Origin: Nymphaea colorata
Lineage: Eukaryota > Streptophyta > Magnoliopsida > Nymphaeales > Nymphaeaceae
Direction: 5' to 3'
NCBI RefSeq assembly: GCF_008831285.2
Contig: NC_045143.1
Span: 20,542,854-20,606,853 of the forward strand
Length of the DNA stretch: 64,000 nt
Shown piece after piece: positions 1-12,870 of this stretch (position 1 is its first letter; every line of letters begins with the position of its first letter). A model generated the notes under the pieces. That model was not told where the DNA came from. It ran no database searches and saw nothing but the letters and a program-made list of their open reading frames with translations. Position numbers and translations under genes: made by a program.

Positions 1-3000
1 ATATATATATATATATATAAAAGAGCAAATTGTTTGCTTGGCATTGAGCGGATGAGTTGCATGGGGTTTGGCTGGTGAAGTCCTGTCATTCGTAGTGCGC
101 GGGAATGGTGAAAAGCATTGACGTCGAGGCTCGTGCACTTGTTGATGCCGAACAGCACGTCATCCTCGTGTTAAAAACCAAAACACCTTAGAAAGAAAAT
201 ATTTTTTCTGCTAATAAAAAATTAAAGTTCAAAAAAAAAATTATAAAAAAATCTAAAATACTCCAACTCTCACGGATATATGATGCACAAGCGTATAATT
301 TTGCACAAGTTCATATCCATGACACCTATTCGTACAAGGAAGTCATGGTCTTAATGAAAGTGGGTTGGAAAAACAGATGTCGTCCACTTTAGGGTTGTGC
401 ACAGTAAAGGGTGGTGCATCATAATTCAACTCACTCTTAAAAAAAAAATTCAAACATTTTTGTTTGAAGCTTTTAATTTTTGCATAAAAAATGTCAAAGA
501 CTAATCGATGGCAGGGGAAAAAGAATTATATTAAAAAATTAAATTTTTTTAGCTTGGTCCTTCCTATGGCTTCTTTTGGCCTGACCCGCAGGCTCAACCT
601 TAAAAAAAAATATTAGAAAGCAAAAATACCTTTGACCTTTTAATCTAACACTTTGTTTTTTATTGAAGAAAAACAGGTTTGATTTTTTCAGCAAAAAAAT
701 GTATATTTTTTGGGAAAGAATTTTTTTTAATATTTTTCTGTTTTGTCCGTGACATGGGTATCCGGTCTCCTTTTTTTTTCTGTTTTCTAAAGTGACGACA
801 GGCTAATGGAATGCTGAGAGAGAAGGCCATGGAAGCTGCCCCCCACCCATAATGTTGGGGCTTAAATATAACATCTTCTCCTTCTTTCTTTATAAGTTGG
901 GGCAGAATACATGTGGTCTGTTGTGGCCAATGGTTCCATTAAATATCTTTAATTTTGCATTACTGTTTTCAAATATTTCACTATTTATATAATGTTAATG
1001 TCCCTTCAAGCATCAAAGTTTTAGATTAGTGTCCCTCCAATAAAAATTTATAGTTCTGGCCCAGACATGTCAGAGGCCATGGCCACCCCAAAGTTTTTGA
1101 AAAATCAAAAACATTATTATTAATTTTTTTTTAATTTTAAATTTGCCTCTGATAAAAATTATATCATAGCCCCCGTTTGAATAAATGTTAGCTCAGCCGA
1201 CGTACGTTCCCCCTGTATGTATGCATTGCCTCGCTCACGCCCAGTAGCATGTTGGAAAAGCTAAAAAAAATTGCTTAAAACTGCTTACTATTTGAGAAAT
1301 TATAAATGATCGTTTAATTAATTATGTAAGGAATCGTAAACGCATGTTTCATTAATCAGAAACGCCTAAGATATATTAGGAAGCATCATTTACTCATGAC
1401 AAAAACTTCCAATATACAGTTCTTTACGAGACACCAAAATTGTGCTTGATGGGACTTGACATTTAAAAGTTAATAATTAAAAAGTACTTGACATTTAAGA
1501 GAAATTCTCGAAAACCGTTGCATAATAAATTACATTAACTTTTGATATAACAAAATATCTTTCATCAGGGACCAGTCCACTCTTTCCTTTCACAATATCA
1601 CCTCTTCATGAAAACAATTTAAGAAAATAATGAAAAATAATAAATCTTTTAAAATAGTAAAAAATGTAAAAAAAATCGACATACGATACTGGAATTGGTG
1701 TTGCACCGATTGCATTTGAATCAGATGATTTAACTGAATCTGGAGTTGAAGAAATCGTCGATATTTTCAAAAATTTTAATTTGCTTCCTGTAAAAAGTTT
1801 TGAAAAATAAGTCGACTTTTTTTAAATCATACTCATCCATCCCTGATTGCTCTCAATTATACAAGCAGCATACGATCTCAAAAATGAACATTTATATACT
1901 GGTGCCCGATGTTAAAATATTTATAAAACCGACCACATTAAATGGGAGCGGTTTTGTTAGGCCTACGAATTGAATAACTTAGCTATCTCCTCTTGTCATA
2001 TCTACTCTTTTTCGTTTAGTACATTGTTTACAGTAATAAATGTCATGTTCCTTTCGATTTTGGGCTCTTTTTCGAGTAGTGAGTTGTAAATCCTTCTTCT
2101 CCCCCAAAAGGGCCCTAACCCTATCATTTAATTTTTCCCAAACTGTGCAATTCATTTGTTCAATTACTTGAATGAAAGGTAGAAACAGAAAAATGAAAAA
2201 AGTATGAGAGCTTCTAGGGGTGTATCCCTTGTTGATGCAGCGGAACGGCGTTTGTGTCTCCTCAGCAGGCTAACCAGCCGCGTCTCCAGGATGGAAAGAC
2301 GTGCGTCAAGAAGCAGCAATGGCTGTGACTGAGAAGAGGAAGAATAAAGCAAGGAAGATTGTTTTCGGGTTTGCGTCTGTGAGGCGGGCAATCAATCGAG
2401 TAACCTTAAATTCGACGATCTTCCGAAGCCCACCTAGTGTGGTTCATTGGGCGAGTGAGTGATTATCGAAGAAGTAAAAAGGGTAACGTTAATCTTTGAT
2501 TTTATCAAATAAGATGTTCATTTGAGACCCCCTCCCCCTCACAATTACGAGATGAGAAGGATAGGGCCCAGGGCCACTATCCAACATCCCTGGCCTGACA
2601 TAAGTTACCTCTGATCTTTGTATGCAGTGTGGAGTAAGAGTGGGCAAATGCCCACACAGACCCAAGAAAAGTTTTTTACTTTAATATTGGTATTTCAAGG
2701 CAATTTTTCTCATTTACAAACTAGTGCTTCTTAAAAAATTTGAAATTTTATACCTAGTCCTCCTTAGCCAGAAAATTGTTTCTATGCAGTTCACTGAGTA
2801 TCAACACCAGTTGTTTCCCCTTAGCTTGATCTGCATAAGCCCATTACGAATACACGTTATACATTTACTGTGTTTCAACATAACATGCATATCTTATCCT
2901 ATGTGCGGGCTGCGTTAACAATTCTCGACCAAACCTAAAGACCTTCTCAAAATTAATTAAGAAGTTCAGTAGATGAAACTTCTAACAGGTGGGTGCCCAG

Positions 3001-6000
3001 TTTGGTTCAGCACAAGCTTGCAAGCCATGCATTATTGAGCGACAATTGGTGCTTAACTTACTGAACAAGTATGAACAGGAGTGCTTGTTTGGTGAATTAT
3101 CAGACAGCCCTTGAGATTAATTATATGATCTTCTCATCTTTTTCTAAGACAGATCGACTCTTTTGATTCTCGCCTATTCGTATGCTGTTGTTAGTCGGTT
3201 GATTTTGTTTTCTTTTCTTTTTATAATTGACGTATTACATTAGGAGAATCGACCCAACCAGGCGTCAATTTAAGATGGTTTCTTAGGTCATTTTGTTTGT
3301 CCTATTAGGTTAGGTTCACTTAATCTTTCCAGCATTACATTATTGATCAATCTAGTTGTTTATTTTTGTGCTTTTTAGTTTGATTTCTGTGGGTTGGAGT
3401 ATGTGGTTTTGGACTATTTGATTGGTCATCATAAAAATGGTTTTCATTTGAAAAGAATATACATTAGATCAGGTTATTATTTTGTTTATCTGGTTGCTTA
3501 TTAGATGTTTCACTCATTCATCCTTGTTAGGTTTTTTTTGCTTTCTTTTTTGGTGAGTTGGGTTTGACCCACTGCCCAAAAGAAGAACAAAGTTCCCACC
3601 TAAACCTTCATCCCTCAAGTTACATGGCTTTTTTTCGGTGCCTCGAGATGTTGCACAGAAAGTTGGCCGTTGGGGATTCAAAGCAGATACTCGTTGCCTG
3701 CCAGCCCTTACTCGATCCCGTTGAGCCAACCCCTTTGAGGATTAATCTTTGTTATGTTAGGTAGCGTGATTTGGGTACATGATCTAATTCATGTCATGCT
3801 TTCATATTTAATTCACTTCTAGATTGGTTTAAAGTGTTGGGAAATAGATTGGATAGGTGCATCTAAGTATAGTTAAACATCTTAACACGGTTTTAGGTAA
3901 AGTTATTTCACCTTAAACAATTTGCTCAAGTACAATTATAGATGATGATGACAAATTATTGTTTGATTTTAAATTTAAACAATTTACTCAACTATGATTA
4001 GCAACCATTGGTCACAAACTGCACATGATTTGAACTTTTTTTTTCAGAAAAAAATGTCATTGCTAGTTGGCATCTTTTCCAAAGATGCTAGTAACCTATC
4101 AATTTAAAAATTAGGTGAATCATTTTAGATTCACCTAGGGTTGACATTTTTTTAAGAATGTTAGCCATAGGGAGCCTTTCAATAGTTTTCTCTGCTTTTT
4201 TTTTAATTTGCTGCTTAGGAAACTGCCTTTCCTTGGGACTCTTGTTAGGTGGAGTGAGGTTCAAATAGCAGCTACTGTTAGATTAATTATTATGTTCTGA
4301 CTTGGCATACTTTCCGTCTTTCCTATAACCCCTATCTTTGAAAAACTATCCCTTTTGACATATTTAGCAAAATTCTGTTTGTTCAAATTTCTAGAACTTT
4401 TTTTTTAGTAAAACATCTTCTTTTTTTAGTTTAGAAATTCTTCTTAGGTCAGTTCTTCTTACTTCAGGTTGATTTTGAATTTCTTTTGTAAAATAGGCAC
4501 ATACCATTTGTCATCTGTAACATTTGTTGCACAACTTCTCATACTATCTTCATTTGTGATATTAATCTCTAATTGGTCAGTTTAACACCCACTTTGGCAA
4601 ACACATGCAAGTTGTTACTGGTCCAAATAAAATGTTTTTATATGATAAGTATGTAGACAACAATAACAAGTTAATGATGGTCTTGGTTATCATTTCATCA
4701 AGGGCACCTTCCTATAGTTCTCCATGACACAACACTCTGGTGAGTTTTTTCAATTTTGTTGTTTGAGATTTAAAAGTTAGCTGTCAATCATCTTTGAGCT
4801 ATCTACAACACTTCCTATATTTTTATCATCAATATTATCAAGTGTATGTATTATTTGTTAAAATGAACATACTCTAATACCAGTAGCTGCATGCATTTTA
4901 TGAAACTACCAAGGATGAGAAAGGTGCATAGTGATGTTTCTGTCCTGAACATGAAAAATGAGATTATGAGACTGAGAGACCAAAACATAACATCTAACAT
5001 AGGAGCGGAAGGCAAAAGATCCAGTTTAATATTATAATTTTTATTTATTGTTGCTTTGTCATGGATGTGCATATGTGGATCTATGTGAGGGGCCTTCTTG
5101 GCAAATGATGTGATTATGCCCTGTCACGATATAATGATGATTTGTTTTTTTTATGATTGTGATTATCTCATATTTGAGCTCTACCTTAAAAGGGTTAGAG
5201 ATTTTCTTGGCTTGTTGTCATACTGCGAATGCTAAGCCTTCAGTTGTTTCTTTTTTCAGGTTTTGACGGATCCAGGGCAGCAGGCTGATCAGGTGGTTTT
5301 ACTCACATCCTACTGGAGAGGTTTTGGATCTTTTGTAGTGTCGGCACGTCATGTCTTGTTCTATTTGATGTCTTATTTTTGTTAGGCATCAAAGTTGTGG
5401 TTTAGGGCATTTTTTGTCATATGTAGTGACGTGATTTTTGTATCAATGAAATTGATTATATAATGAGAAGTTGCCCCGTTGTTTGAAATTGCATGGCTCA
5501 TTTCCTTTTGAATTGTTCTATTGTCACACCTCAATGCTTTATGTTTAAAAAAAAAAAAAACAAAATTATTTGAAGGTCAAAAGGTTGGGGTGTGACATTA
5601 TCTGATATGGTTTCCTTTCTAAACCAAATCTAGGGCTATTATTTTCACCCAAATTCATACTAAAACACACATCCAAATAAAAAAAAACCAAAGCACATAT
5701 GCAAAATCCAGTATGGGTACATATTCCAATCCAATATTGATACCTAAACTCATATCCAAGACAGTCTCTAAATCAAAACCCAAGTCCAAACTTGACCTAA
5801 ATGCCCAAACTTAATACTGCCTTCCACATGTACATTTATGGAGCTAGGAGGTTTGATTCATTGAGGACGACTCTTTCCTATCCCTGGACGCAAGAGCAGA
5901 AGCAGAAGATCCATTTTATTGTTTTAGTTTTTCTTTATTGTTTCTATGTTCCAGATTTGGATCCATGAATCGATGTTTTACTCTATATAAAGGTGTTTAG

Positions 6001-7100
6001 GTCTCATTTTAATCCGTTTTGAGTTTAATGAAACCCTAATTATTTGTATTGGATTCTTTTTTTTTTTTCAATTTCTCCTCTAATTAATCTGGCATTGGCT
6101 CTGGGTTAGAGAAGAAGGCCTCTTCCTCACTGCATCAAAATGATAGCTCGATTTGATTCTAATGCTGAGTAATGCATGCAATCGATTGCCATCCTTCCCT
6201 GGTTTGATAAATTGATTAACAGGACTTGCCAAATCCCATAAATTTTAAGTTAATCTAGTTCACAGGTATATACCAGGATTAATGATGCGATGCTTGTGTC
6301 ACCTAATTAATTACATTGTTGTCAAATATGGATGCAGTTGTTAGAAAACGGAGCAATGTAGCTTTCGTAACGAAATTGATTGTATAAGTTTGCGATATAA
6401 TTGCAAACATTAATCCTGCAAACCTGTAGGTACTAGATCCATAAAGAATCTTCTTGGCTGTTAGCCTTTCCTTGAAATGAAAACCAAGGAGAAAAATTTT
6501 TGAATTATAACAATATTATTAAAATATACTCTTTTTTCTCTTTTTGGAAATCAGAATTGGAACTAAAATTCTAGTTCTATTTTGAAGTAGACTTTTTATT
6601 CTGGAACCAGACCGAACAAACGCCTCCTTAGGGATCCAATACCATCCAGCATCTGGCATATTTCAATTTTTTCTATATATATGTAGTAAGAGAATTTGGT
6701 TTATCAAACCTGCTTGATACTTCTCATTTTTTCATGTTTTTATTTCTTTCCTAAAAACGGAAACTAACACCGTGTGTGTATATATATATATATATTAGAC
6801 CTTAGGTTCTGAATTGCTGAAAGATTCTTTTGCTGATCCTGAAATTATGGCTGATAGTTGGTCGATGTAACAAACGGCTGATCGATTTCAGTTTTTAACC
6901 TTGTTATAACATATTTCCTTTAACTAGTCGATTTGGAGATCGGGTTGCATGCACACGCTTGTGCAAGCAACAAATATGCACTTACGAAGAAAGGAGGGTT
7001 GGGGTATTTTTTTAGAATAATAAAGGTATGTATATTTTAGAAATTTCCTTTTCATCCTTCTAAACATTTTTTTTTTGCTTTATCGAGCATTTTAGTCATT
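1..7100. other. AT-rich intergenic region
   Basis: No coding region can be supported here. The stretch opens inside an (AT)n tract (1-19) and is rich in A and T homopolymers. The longest open frames (minus 2164-2391, plus 2724-2918, the opposed pair 3514-3764, minus 4851-5072) are short, have no recognisable motif and no matching neighbour exon. A pyrimidine tract followed by cag near 5260 and a TATATAAA near 5983 look like gene signals but lead into no extended frame. A (TA)n run lies near 6780-6796 and another near 7112-7126. Confidence 0.6.
5522..5597. repeat. 76 bp inverted repeat with TGTCACACC ends
   Basis: TGTCACACCTCAA at 5522-5534 and TTGGGGTGTGACA at 5585-5597 are inverted copies with one mismatch in 13. 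They enclose an A-rich loop of about 50 bases. It could be a hairpin, a tiny MITE or two apposed LTR ends. No target-site duplication is evident. Confidence 0.6.
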
Positions 7101-7209
7101 ACACACCCTTTTATATATATATATATACATATATTGGGTCCAATCGAACCCTGTTGGGCCAACCCAAGCTGGGCTTTTATTGGGCCAACTCCGGCCGGCC
7201 GGGGCACCC

Positions 7210-7305
7210 GGTAAGTTTTTTTTGAACCCGAACCTAAACTCGATCGAGCCAGGTACGGGTAAGTTTTTTTTTGAGCCCAAACCTAAACTCGATCGAGCCA
7301 GGTAC
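7210..7305. repeat. Tandem duplication, two units of about 48 bp
   Basis: Two adjacent units, about 7210-7256 and 7258-7305, share GGTAAGTTTTTTTT at the start and CTCGATCGAGCCAGGTAC at the end with few differences. The shared end contains the palindrome CTCGATCGAG. The flanking 7130-7200 stretch is full of TTGGGCC-type words, as in degenerate short repeats of plant genomes. It lies downstream of the minus-strand GST gene. Confidence 0.85.
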
Positions 7306-7550
7306 CGCGTACGTGGCCCAATGCCCCGCCTTTTATGTTCTACACTAGACCAATCTCAACTATTTATACACCTATAGTTCACAAACAACAACAACAACAA
7401 CAACCCTTATTTCATTTCAAATCCATTTCACATAAACACACCAAGCACAAGCCCTGCATGGCAGGTAACGAGCTAAATTAAACATAACCTACTACACTTA
7501 TATATGAAACGGCCATCACCATGTCTCAGCAAACACTCAAGAGACACCTG

Positions 7551-8457
7551 CTAGGAAGCAGGAGGCGCGGCCACCGCAACTGCAGTGACGCTCTTTCCGA
7601 CCTGCCTTAGGACCTTGGCAAACTCCGCTAACTTCTCGGCCTCTGGGATCACTTCCTTGACAGGCTCGGCTTCGCAGAAGGCCGCAGACCACGCCTCCAA
7701 TTTTGGAAACTTGCTCTTCTCCAATAGCTTCGTCCCAGTGTCTCCTTCTAACACCCTCAGCCAACCTAGAAAGCTTCCCAGTGCTAAGTCCAAGAAGCCG
7801 ATGGTCTCGCCCCCGAAGAACGCCCCTCCCTTGCAACACTTTCTGAATGCATCTTCCAGCTGCTCTAGCGCCGCCATTAGCTGCTCCAATAGATCCTTCC
7901 CGTCCTCGCCTTCTGTTAGGATTAATCCGCGCATCGGCCCAAAAAACTGCGTCAACAAACATGGTTGATTTTTCATTGAGTACTGGAGATATTGCAGCTG
8001 TTTGTTTTTCTTGATCTTTAGTGAAATCAGTACAGCCAAAAGAACCGACTGATCTCAACTTTAATGAGATTATGTCATCTTAAAAGAGCTAACCGAGTAC
8101 GCATGAATATTTGACCGACTGCCCTACCTTTTCATCAATGTAAGCAGCCCAGAAGCGGGCGGTGGCTCGATCATACGGATCAAGGGGAAGGATGGCCGGA
8201 AGTCCGGCCGACGCCCACACCTCGTCTATGTACTCTACGATGATCAAAGATTCGCAGACGGGCTTGCCGTCGTGGAGGAGAACGGGCACCTTCTTGTGGA
8301 CGGGGTTGGAGTCGAGAAGGAGCTGGCTCTTGCTGAAGGGCAGCTGCTCCTCCAGGTACTCGTAGGGAACGCCCTTGATGTTGAGGGCTACCTTCACTCG
8401 AAGCACGAAGGGGCTCGCCCACAGCCCAATCAGCTTCACCTCTCCTTGCTTTTCCAT
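7551..8457 (-). CDS. Glutathione S-transferase, tau class (2 exons)
   Basis: Cytosolic enzyme that conjugates glutathione to electrophiles, herbicides and stress metabolites, or binds such ligands. Exon 1 is 8457-8128 (110 codons) and exon 2 is 7946-7551 (131 codons plus stop). The 181 bp intron starts AAG/GTAGGG, ends ACGCAG/TTT and is phase 0, giving 241 aa, close to the usual 220-240. The N-terminal thioredoxin-like domain has the tau-type WASPF with candidate catalytic Ser15, the glutathione-site [10 protein letters not shown] (51-60) and ES (69-70). The helical C-terminal domain starts near [11 protein letters not shown]. An intron right after IDEK is the usual tau position. The first ATG fits the family start. 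An alternative CAG acceptor farther upstream would add 15 residues; the chosen one gives the FFGPMRG start expected. All key residues are present and no breaks are seen. The class is certain, the substrate unknown. Confidence 0.95.
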
Positions 8458-8624
8458 CTTTCTCGGTTTGCTTTTGGTGATCCATCTATCTCTTCCTTAT
8501 TGAAGCGAAAATCGATCCAGTTCAGTAATTGCACTCACAAAAGGTCTAATGCATGCTTGACTTGGCGTGACCATTAATTAGTAAAGAAATAGGCTGGAAT
8601 GGCCTTTCTTCTCAAATTTTCTTC

Positions 8625-8632
8625 TTTATATA
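8625..8632 (-). promoter_or_regulatory. Candidate TATA box of the GST gene
   Basis: TATATAAA on the minus strand, 168 bases before the GST start codon. This spacing would give a 5' leader of roughly 130-140 bases. No second strong TATA-like word lies between it and the ATG. The assignment rests on sequence and position only. Confidence 0.5.
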
Positions 8633-8847
8633 TTTTCTTTCTGAAACACATCGCCCAATAATACGGATCATGATTTTGTGTCGTACAATAATGCAGAAAA
8701 TATTGGCAGCTTGCCATTTGCCAGAGTAGTTGAGCAGTTGCTCACTCGTACGGATGCCAACAGAATCCGATTCGGATATGTCATTAATTATATTGCTTTT
8801 TTAATATTCACACATTTAGATTTGAATTCGAATAAATATCTAAATCC

Positions 8848-8893
8848 GAATCAGTGGTGATATATGATGCGAATCAGTGGTGATATATGATGC
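8848..8893. repeat. Perfect 23 bp tandem duplication
   Basis: Two identical adjacent 23 bp units (8848-8870 and 8871-8893) beginning GAATCAGTGG. The preceding 8750-8850 is a degenerate AATCCGAAT-type repeat like the MITE at 61.2 kb. Confidence 0.9.
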
Positions 8894-10985
8894 GGTAATG
8901 GTTCATGGTGTTTTTAGCAACAATTCATTGATGAAACTTTTTACTATCTGATAATAACATTTAGGGTTACGGCAGCATGGAATTTGTTCATTTATATAAT
9001 TAGTGCCCTTTGAGAGCTTAAGATTTCTTTAATTAGTGTCCTTTAGCCCAAAACTGCCGATCCTTGACTTTTGGGCTGCAATATCTGGTCCGTATATTCA
9101 AATTTGTCATATAGAGTAGTTATGGGACACAATTGAGTCATGGAATCATTTAGGGACAACGGGTTCAACATTTAAAACGATCAGTGATTTCCTTTGTCAT
9201 TCAAAAATAAATAAATAAATAAATAAAGATGCCCATTGTAGATTAATAATAAATACAGTTCTATTTGGATGTTAAGTGAATCTTACCAATTTTTTAGATT
9301 TTTTTTGTAAATGGAGAACTTTTCAACCGACGATAACATATTTGATTCATCTTCGAACTCCTCAGAGATATATGGTTGAATTGTAGATCTGGCAATTCTG
9401 TAATTAATTTAGTTATGTTTATTACATACAACTGAAAAAGATGGAAGAGAAACTGAAAATAAAAATATATATATAAAGAATTTCAGAAAAGTGAAAACCA
9501 TTCATTTTAGAAGTCAAGTGAAAGACACTAGCTTCGGATAAAAGAGATGTTCCAAATTTTATTTTTCGTTTCAATTTTTGTATAGTGGCAGCATGAGGTT
9601 GAGCAAACATATACAGTATTAAATCCATGACTTCATCACAAGGATACAAAGTTGGAACAATTCACGATGATTTTGGGGATATTTGATAACATAATAGTAT
9701 CTTACTGTTCCACATATTTGCCCTAATCTATCTAGTACACGAAACTGTAACATGTTGTTCCTGCTGTCAAATTAATGACCCCGTTAACATATAAATTCAA
9801 TTTTTTTCTCAAGGTCAAATACTAAGAATAGGTTTTTAAGTATTTAAATCGTTCAATAATTTCAATCTGTTTTGTATCTTTCAGCGTTTGGATTACAAAA
9901 AACTTAATTTGCTCAAGTTTTTGCTAATTAAGTTACTGCTTGAAGGGTGTTCTTAGTTTCACATATCTCAATTAGGAATATCATCAGTATGCAATTTTCA
10001 TTAGATCATGTAAGGAAATTTAGATGTCATTCAAGCCAAAAGTCATACCTAAATGGTGGATAAATTTGCATAAAAACATTGTGCAAGAATGAATACAACA
10101 GGGTGACGATTCTTGCAGCACAAACACAAACAAATCAGAAATCATTTGCCTCAAGGAGTATAGCACAGTTGGGTCGCAAGTTGGCTGACACTCAAGGGAT
10201 CCAATATTCTAATCTCATGGTCATTGTCACACTCTAGTATATTACTCATCTGGGCTGCATGGCAGTGAATTGAATGTACTGTAGGTCCACCCAAGCCCCC
10301 AAGGTAAGTGAGAACCTTAAGAGGCATAAGGATATGGCCTTGAAGTCTTTATACCAAATGTGGTTTTCCCTAAGTGAACATAAAAAAAAACATCATGGAA
10401 TCATTTAACGACAATGGGTTGTACAAATCATAGTAACTAAAAGGAAAGATACCTGCTGCATAATTAAAAACAAAAACAGCATAGTTACCTCCATGACATA
10501 AAGAAGAAGAACAATTATGGGCCAACATAGGCATATCAGTCCAAAGAGGATAGGGGATTTGCAGCTCTACACATTGGATTCAAAAGGTAGTCAGCAACCT
10601 GAGGAAGAATCTCATAGTGAGAAATTTGGATATGAGGTGAAACTTGCAGCATAGCTTGAACGCGATTTACCGTCTTGTTTCTGCTTTTAAGAGCTCTGTG
10701 AAGGGTATGCTGAGTTTTTCTATTGTTGGTGCGGATCATAATCTGAGCTTCAAAACACTCACTAAACTTGGTGATGTGCTTGAGGATTAGCAGCTCCAGC
10801 AAACAGTAATCTCTACATCTACAGAAAGCTCTTCATTTAATGAGTCTTGGATCCCTCTTCCAGCAACATAGCGTATTTTAGGATCCTTATCAAGCCCAAG
10901 GGAGAGTAGGGCGATATGAAGAGTGTTTGTTTCGTATGAAGACCAAGGGTCCACAAAAAATCTATCACTGAGCCATTAAGATAAT
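8894..10985. other. Intergenic, no supported gene
   Basis: AT-rich DNA with an (AAAT)n microsatellite at about 9205-9227. Open frames at minus 9422-9649 and minus 10536-10802 show no family motif. The latter lies just beyond the 3' end of the LINE below and might be its degraded tail, but nothing in it proves this. Confidence 0.5.
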
Positions 10986-10989
10986 TTTC

Positions 10990-12870
10990 TCATATCGTCC
11001 TAAGAAAGGAGTCCACACAAGATTGAAAGGCAGTCCTTTTGAATTTAGGAATAGAGAAGGTAGTGCCCTGGTGGAGCACCTCATTCCTCAAGGACCACAA
11101 TTTCCACATGACTTAGCCACACTCCAACATCTGCTAAGACAATCTCTTTTCAGTGAGGTTGTTTTCTACCTTTTGAGCTCATGGATGACATCTGCTTGTA
11201 AAGTCCTCATCCTACAAAACTTGTTATAAGCAGCCACGAATTAGACGAGAATTTACACACAAAAAAAATGATCAAGGTTCTCTTCTTGCTTACATTACAA
11301 TGGGCATCAATTAGGCAGTTGGAAACTGATTTCCTTTAACCTACATAGGGTGGGTAGTTTATGTTCACATGCAATATGTAAAAACCATTTTGCTCTATGG
11401 TGGAAAGGGTTACCCCAGAAGAGTTTATCGGAGTAGCTCATTAGAAGGTGAACTTCTTTGCAGTCTACTGACAACGAAATTAGAAAGGAAAACATCATTT
11501 TTTGAGCACTTATCTCAAGATCCTAATGAAACGTTATTTGATATTCTTCATCAATTTCTTGAAATGGAACACTAGTTCCCCATTTGTCGAGCAAAAAAAT
11601 TTGTGTTTTTCCTTCATCCACCATCCATTCCGCTTGGGTTTTCACCTCAGACCAGTACTTAACTCGTGTTTCTACAACTAGAGAATCTACTGTTCACTTT
11701 GCAGGTGCACAAGCTATCTTCAGTTAGACATTTGCTCCTAAGAATTTTTGTCCATAGGCAGTAAGACATTAGAACATTAATAATAATGTGAACTAACACT
11801 GGCTTGTTAACATCTTTGAGCAGTTTAAGCCCAATGTTGCCTTCATTGTAAGGTCTACAAAGCATTTTCCAAACAATGTAGTGAGATTTCTTACTTTCAA
11901 GCCAATCATCCCATAAAAATGTGGTCATGTGTCTCTCAATAGAAACCAGCACCTAAAGACAAGCGAAGAAAAAAAAAAGTCCAATACTCCACAAGTTAAG
12001 CTACCATTGACTTGAGAAAGCACACTTGGCCTGCATAGCAGAGGGTTTTGCTTTTCCATCCAGCTAGACAAGAGACTATTTGAAGGAAAGGTTGGCAATG
12101 GGAGGACCTCATTTGGCAATAAAAAATGCTCTCAGTTTTGTAGTAGGAAGACTGGATGGATGTCATTTCAATATATCAAAAACTTGTGTTGCTTCTTCTT
12201 GTCCACATTAGAGAAAAAGGTTATGCACTTTTGCTCGTTGATATTGAGATTTGAGGCTTGAGAGAATGCCTGAAAGGTGTTGCCAAGAGCTCGAACTGAA
12301 ATCTCTTATGCATTGGAAACACAAAGGATATCATCAGAATCAGAGCCTTAGCCCGACTAGAGCTTTTTCATGAAGCCTTGCGAGCTTGCATTAAAAAATC
12401 TTCATTGAAATAGCGAAGTGGTTTGGGGAAATGGGGTTGGATCCATTTATAAGGATTGAGAAAGCCATAGTGGAAAAACACATCACCTTTTGTATCCATC
12501 TTGGATGGATACCCAAGCACAAGAGTGCATTACAGAGAAAGTTCCAATTCAACCTATCATAAACGTTGGAAAGGTTAACCTTGAGCCTAACTGATAGTTA
12601 CTAAAGCGGTCGTGAACTTGGACAATTTCGTGGGCTATTATGATTTTGTCTCTAATTCTCCTACCCTTCAAAAAGGTCCAATGCTTTGGAGAGATTATTC
12701 TAGTAAGAATGGGTCTCATCCTATTTGTCATCTTCTTAATGATGAATTTCTAAAAATAGTTGCACAAAGCTGTAGGTCTAAAGTCTTTTGATTTGAAAGC
12801 TCCTACCACATCAATACTCAAGTTGATCTTTAAAGTAGAAGTCATGTCACTAACCATCCTAATATGTGTA
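10990..12870 (-). pseudogene. Decayed non-LTR retrotransposon (LINE) reverse transcriptase
   Basis: Minus-strand translation in shifting frames follows a plant LINE ORF2 in order. KDFRPTALCN near 12,790 and RPILTRIISP with FLKGRRIRD (12,731-12,640) match the reverse transcriptase entry region. A YDRLNWNFL segment follows near 12,560. Then come NLNINEQKCITFFS near 12,220, a TTFLWDDWLESKK...GLKLLKDVNK stretch (11,930-11,800) and a terminal zinc-binding zf-RVT-like segment, KWFLHIACEHKLPTLCRLK with CPL and a displaced histidine motif (11,400-11,260). There are many stops and frameshifts, so it cannot be expressed. No 5' end, poly-A tail or target-site duplication was found, so the limits are approximate. 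The family identity is well supported by the ordered motifs. Confidence 0.85.

Noticed and set aside
2164-2391. 75-residue minus-strand frame with Ser/Leu/Arg-rich sequence
   Set aside because: No recognisable motif, splice partner or promoter. Too short to claim.
5260-5470. Possible last exon and 3' UTR (pyrimidine tract, CAG, TGACGGATCCAGGGCAGCAG)
   Set aside because: The frame after the presumed acceptor runs about 40 residues without family similarity, and no upstream exon was found.
7585-7968. Open frames opposite the GST exons (7,585-7,968; 8,162-8,577)
   Set aside because: Shadows of the real minus-strand GST coding sequence.
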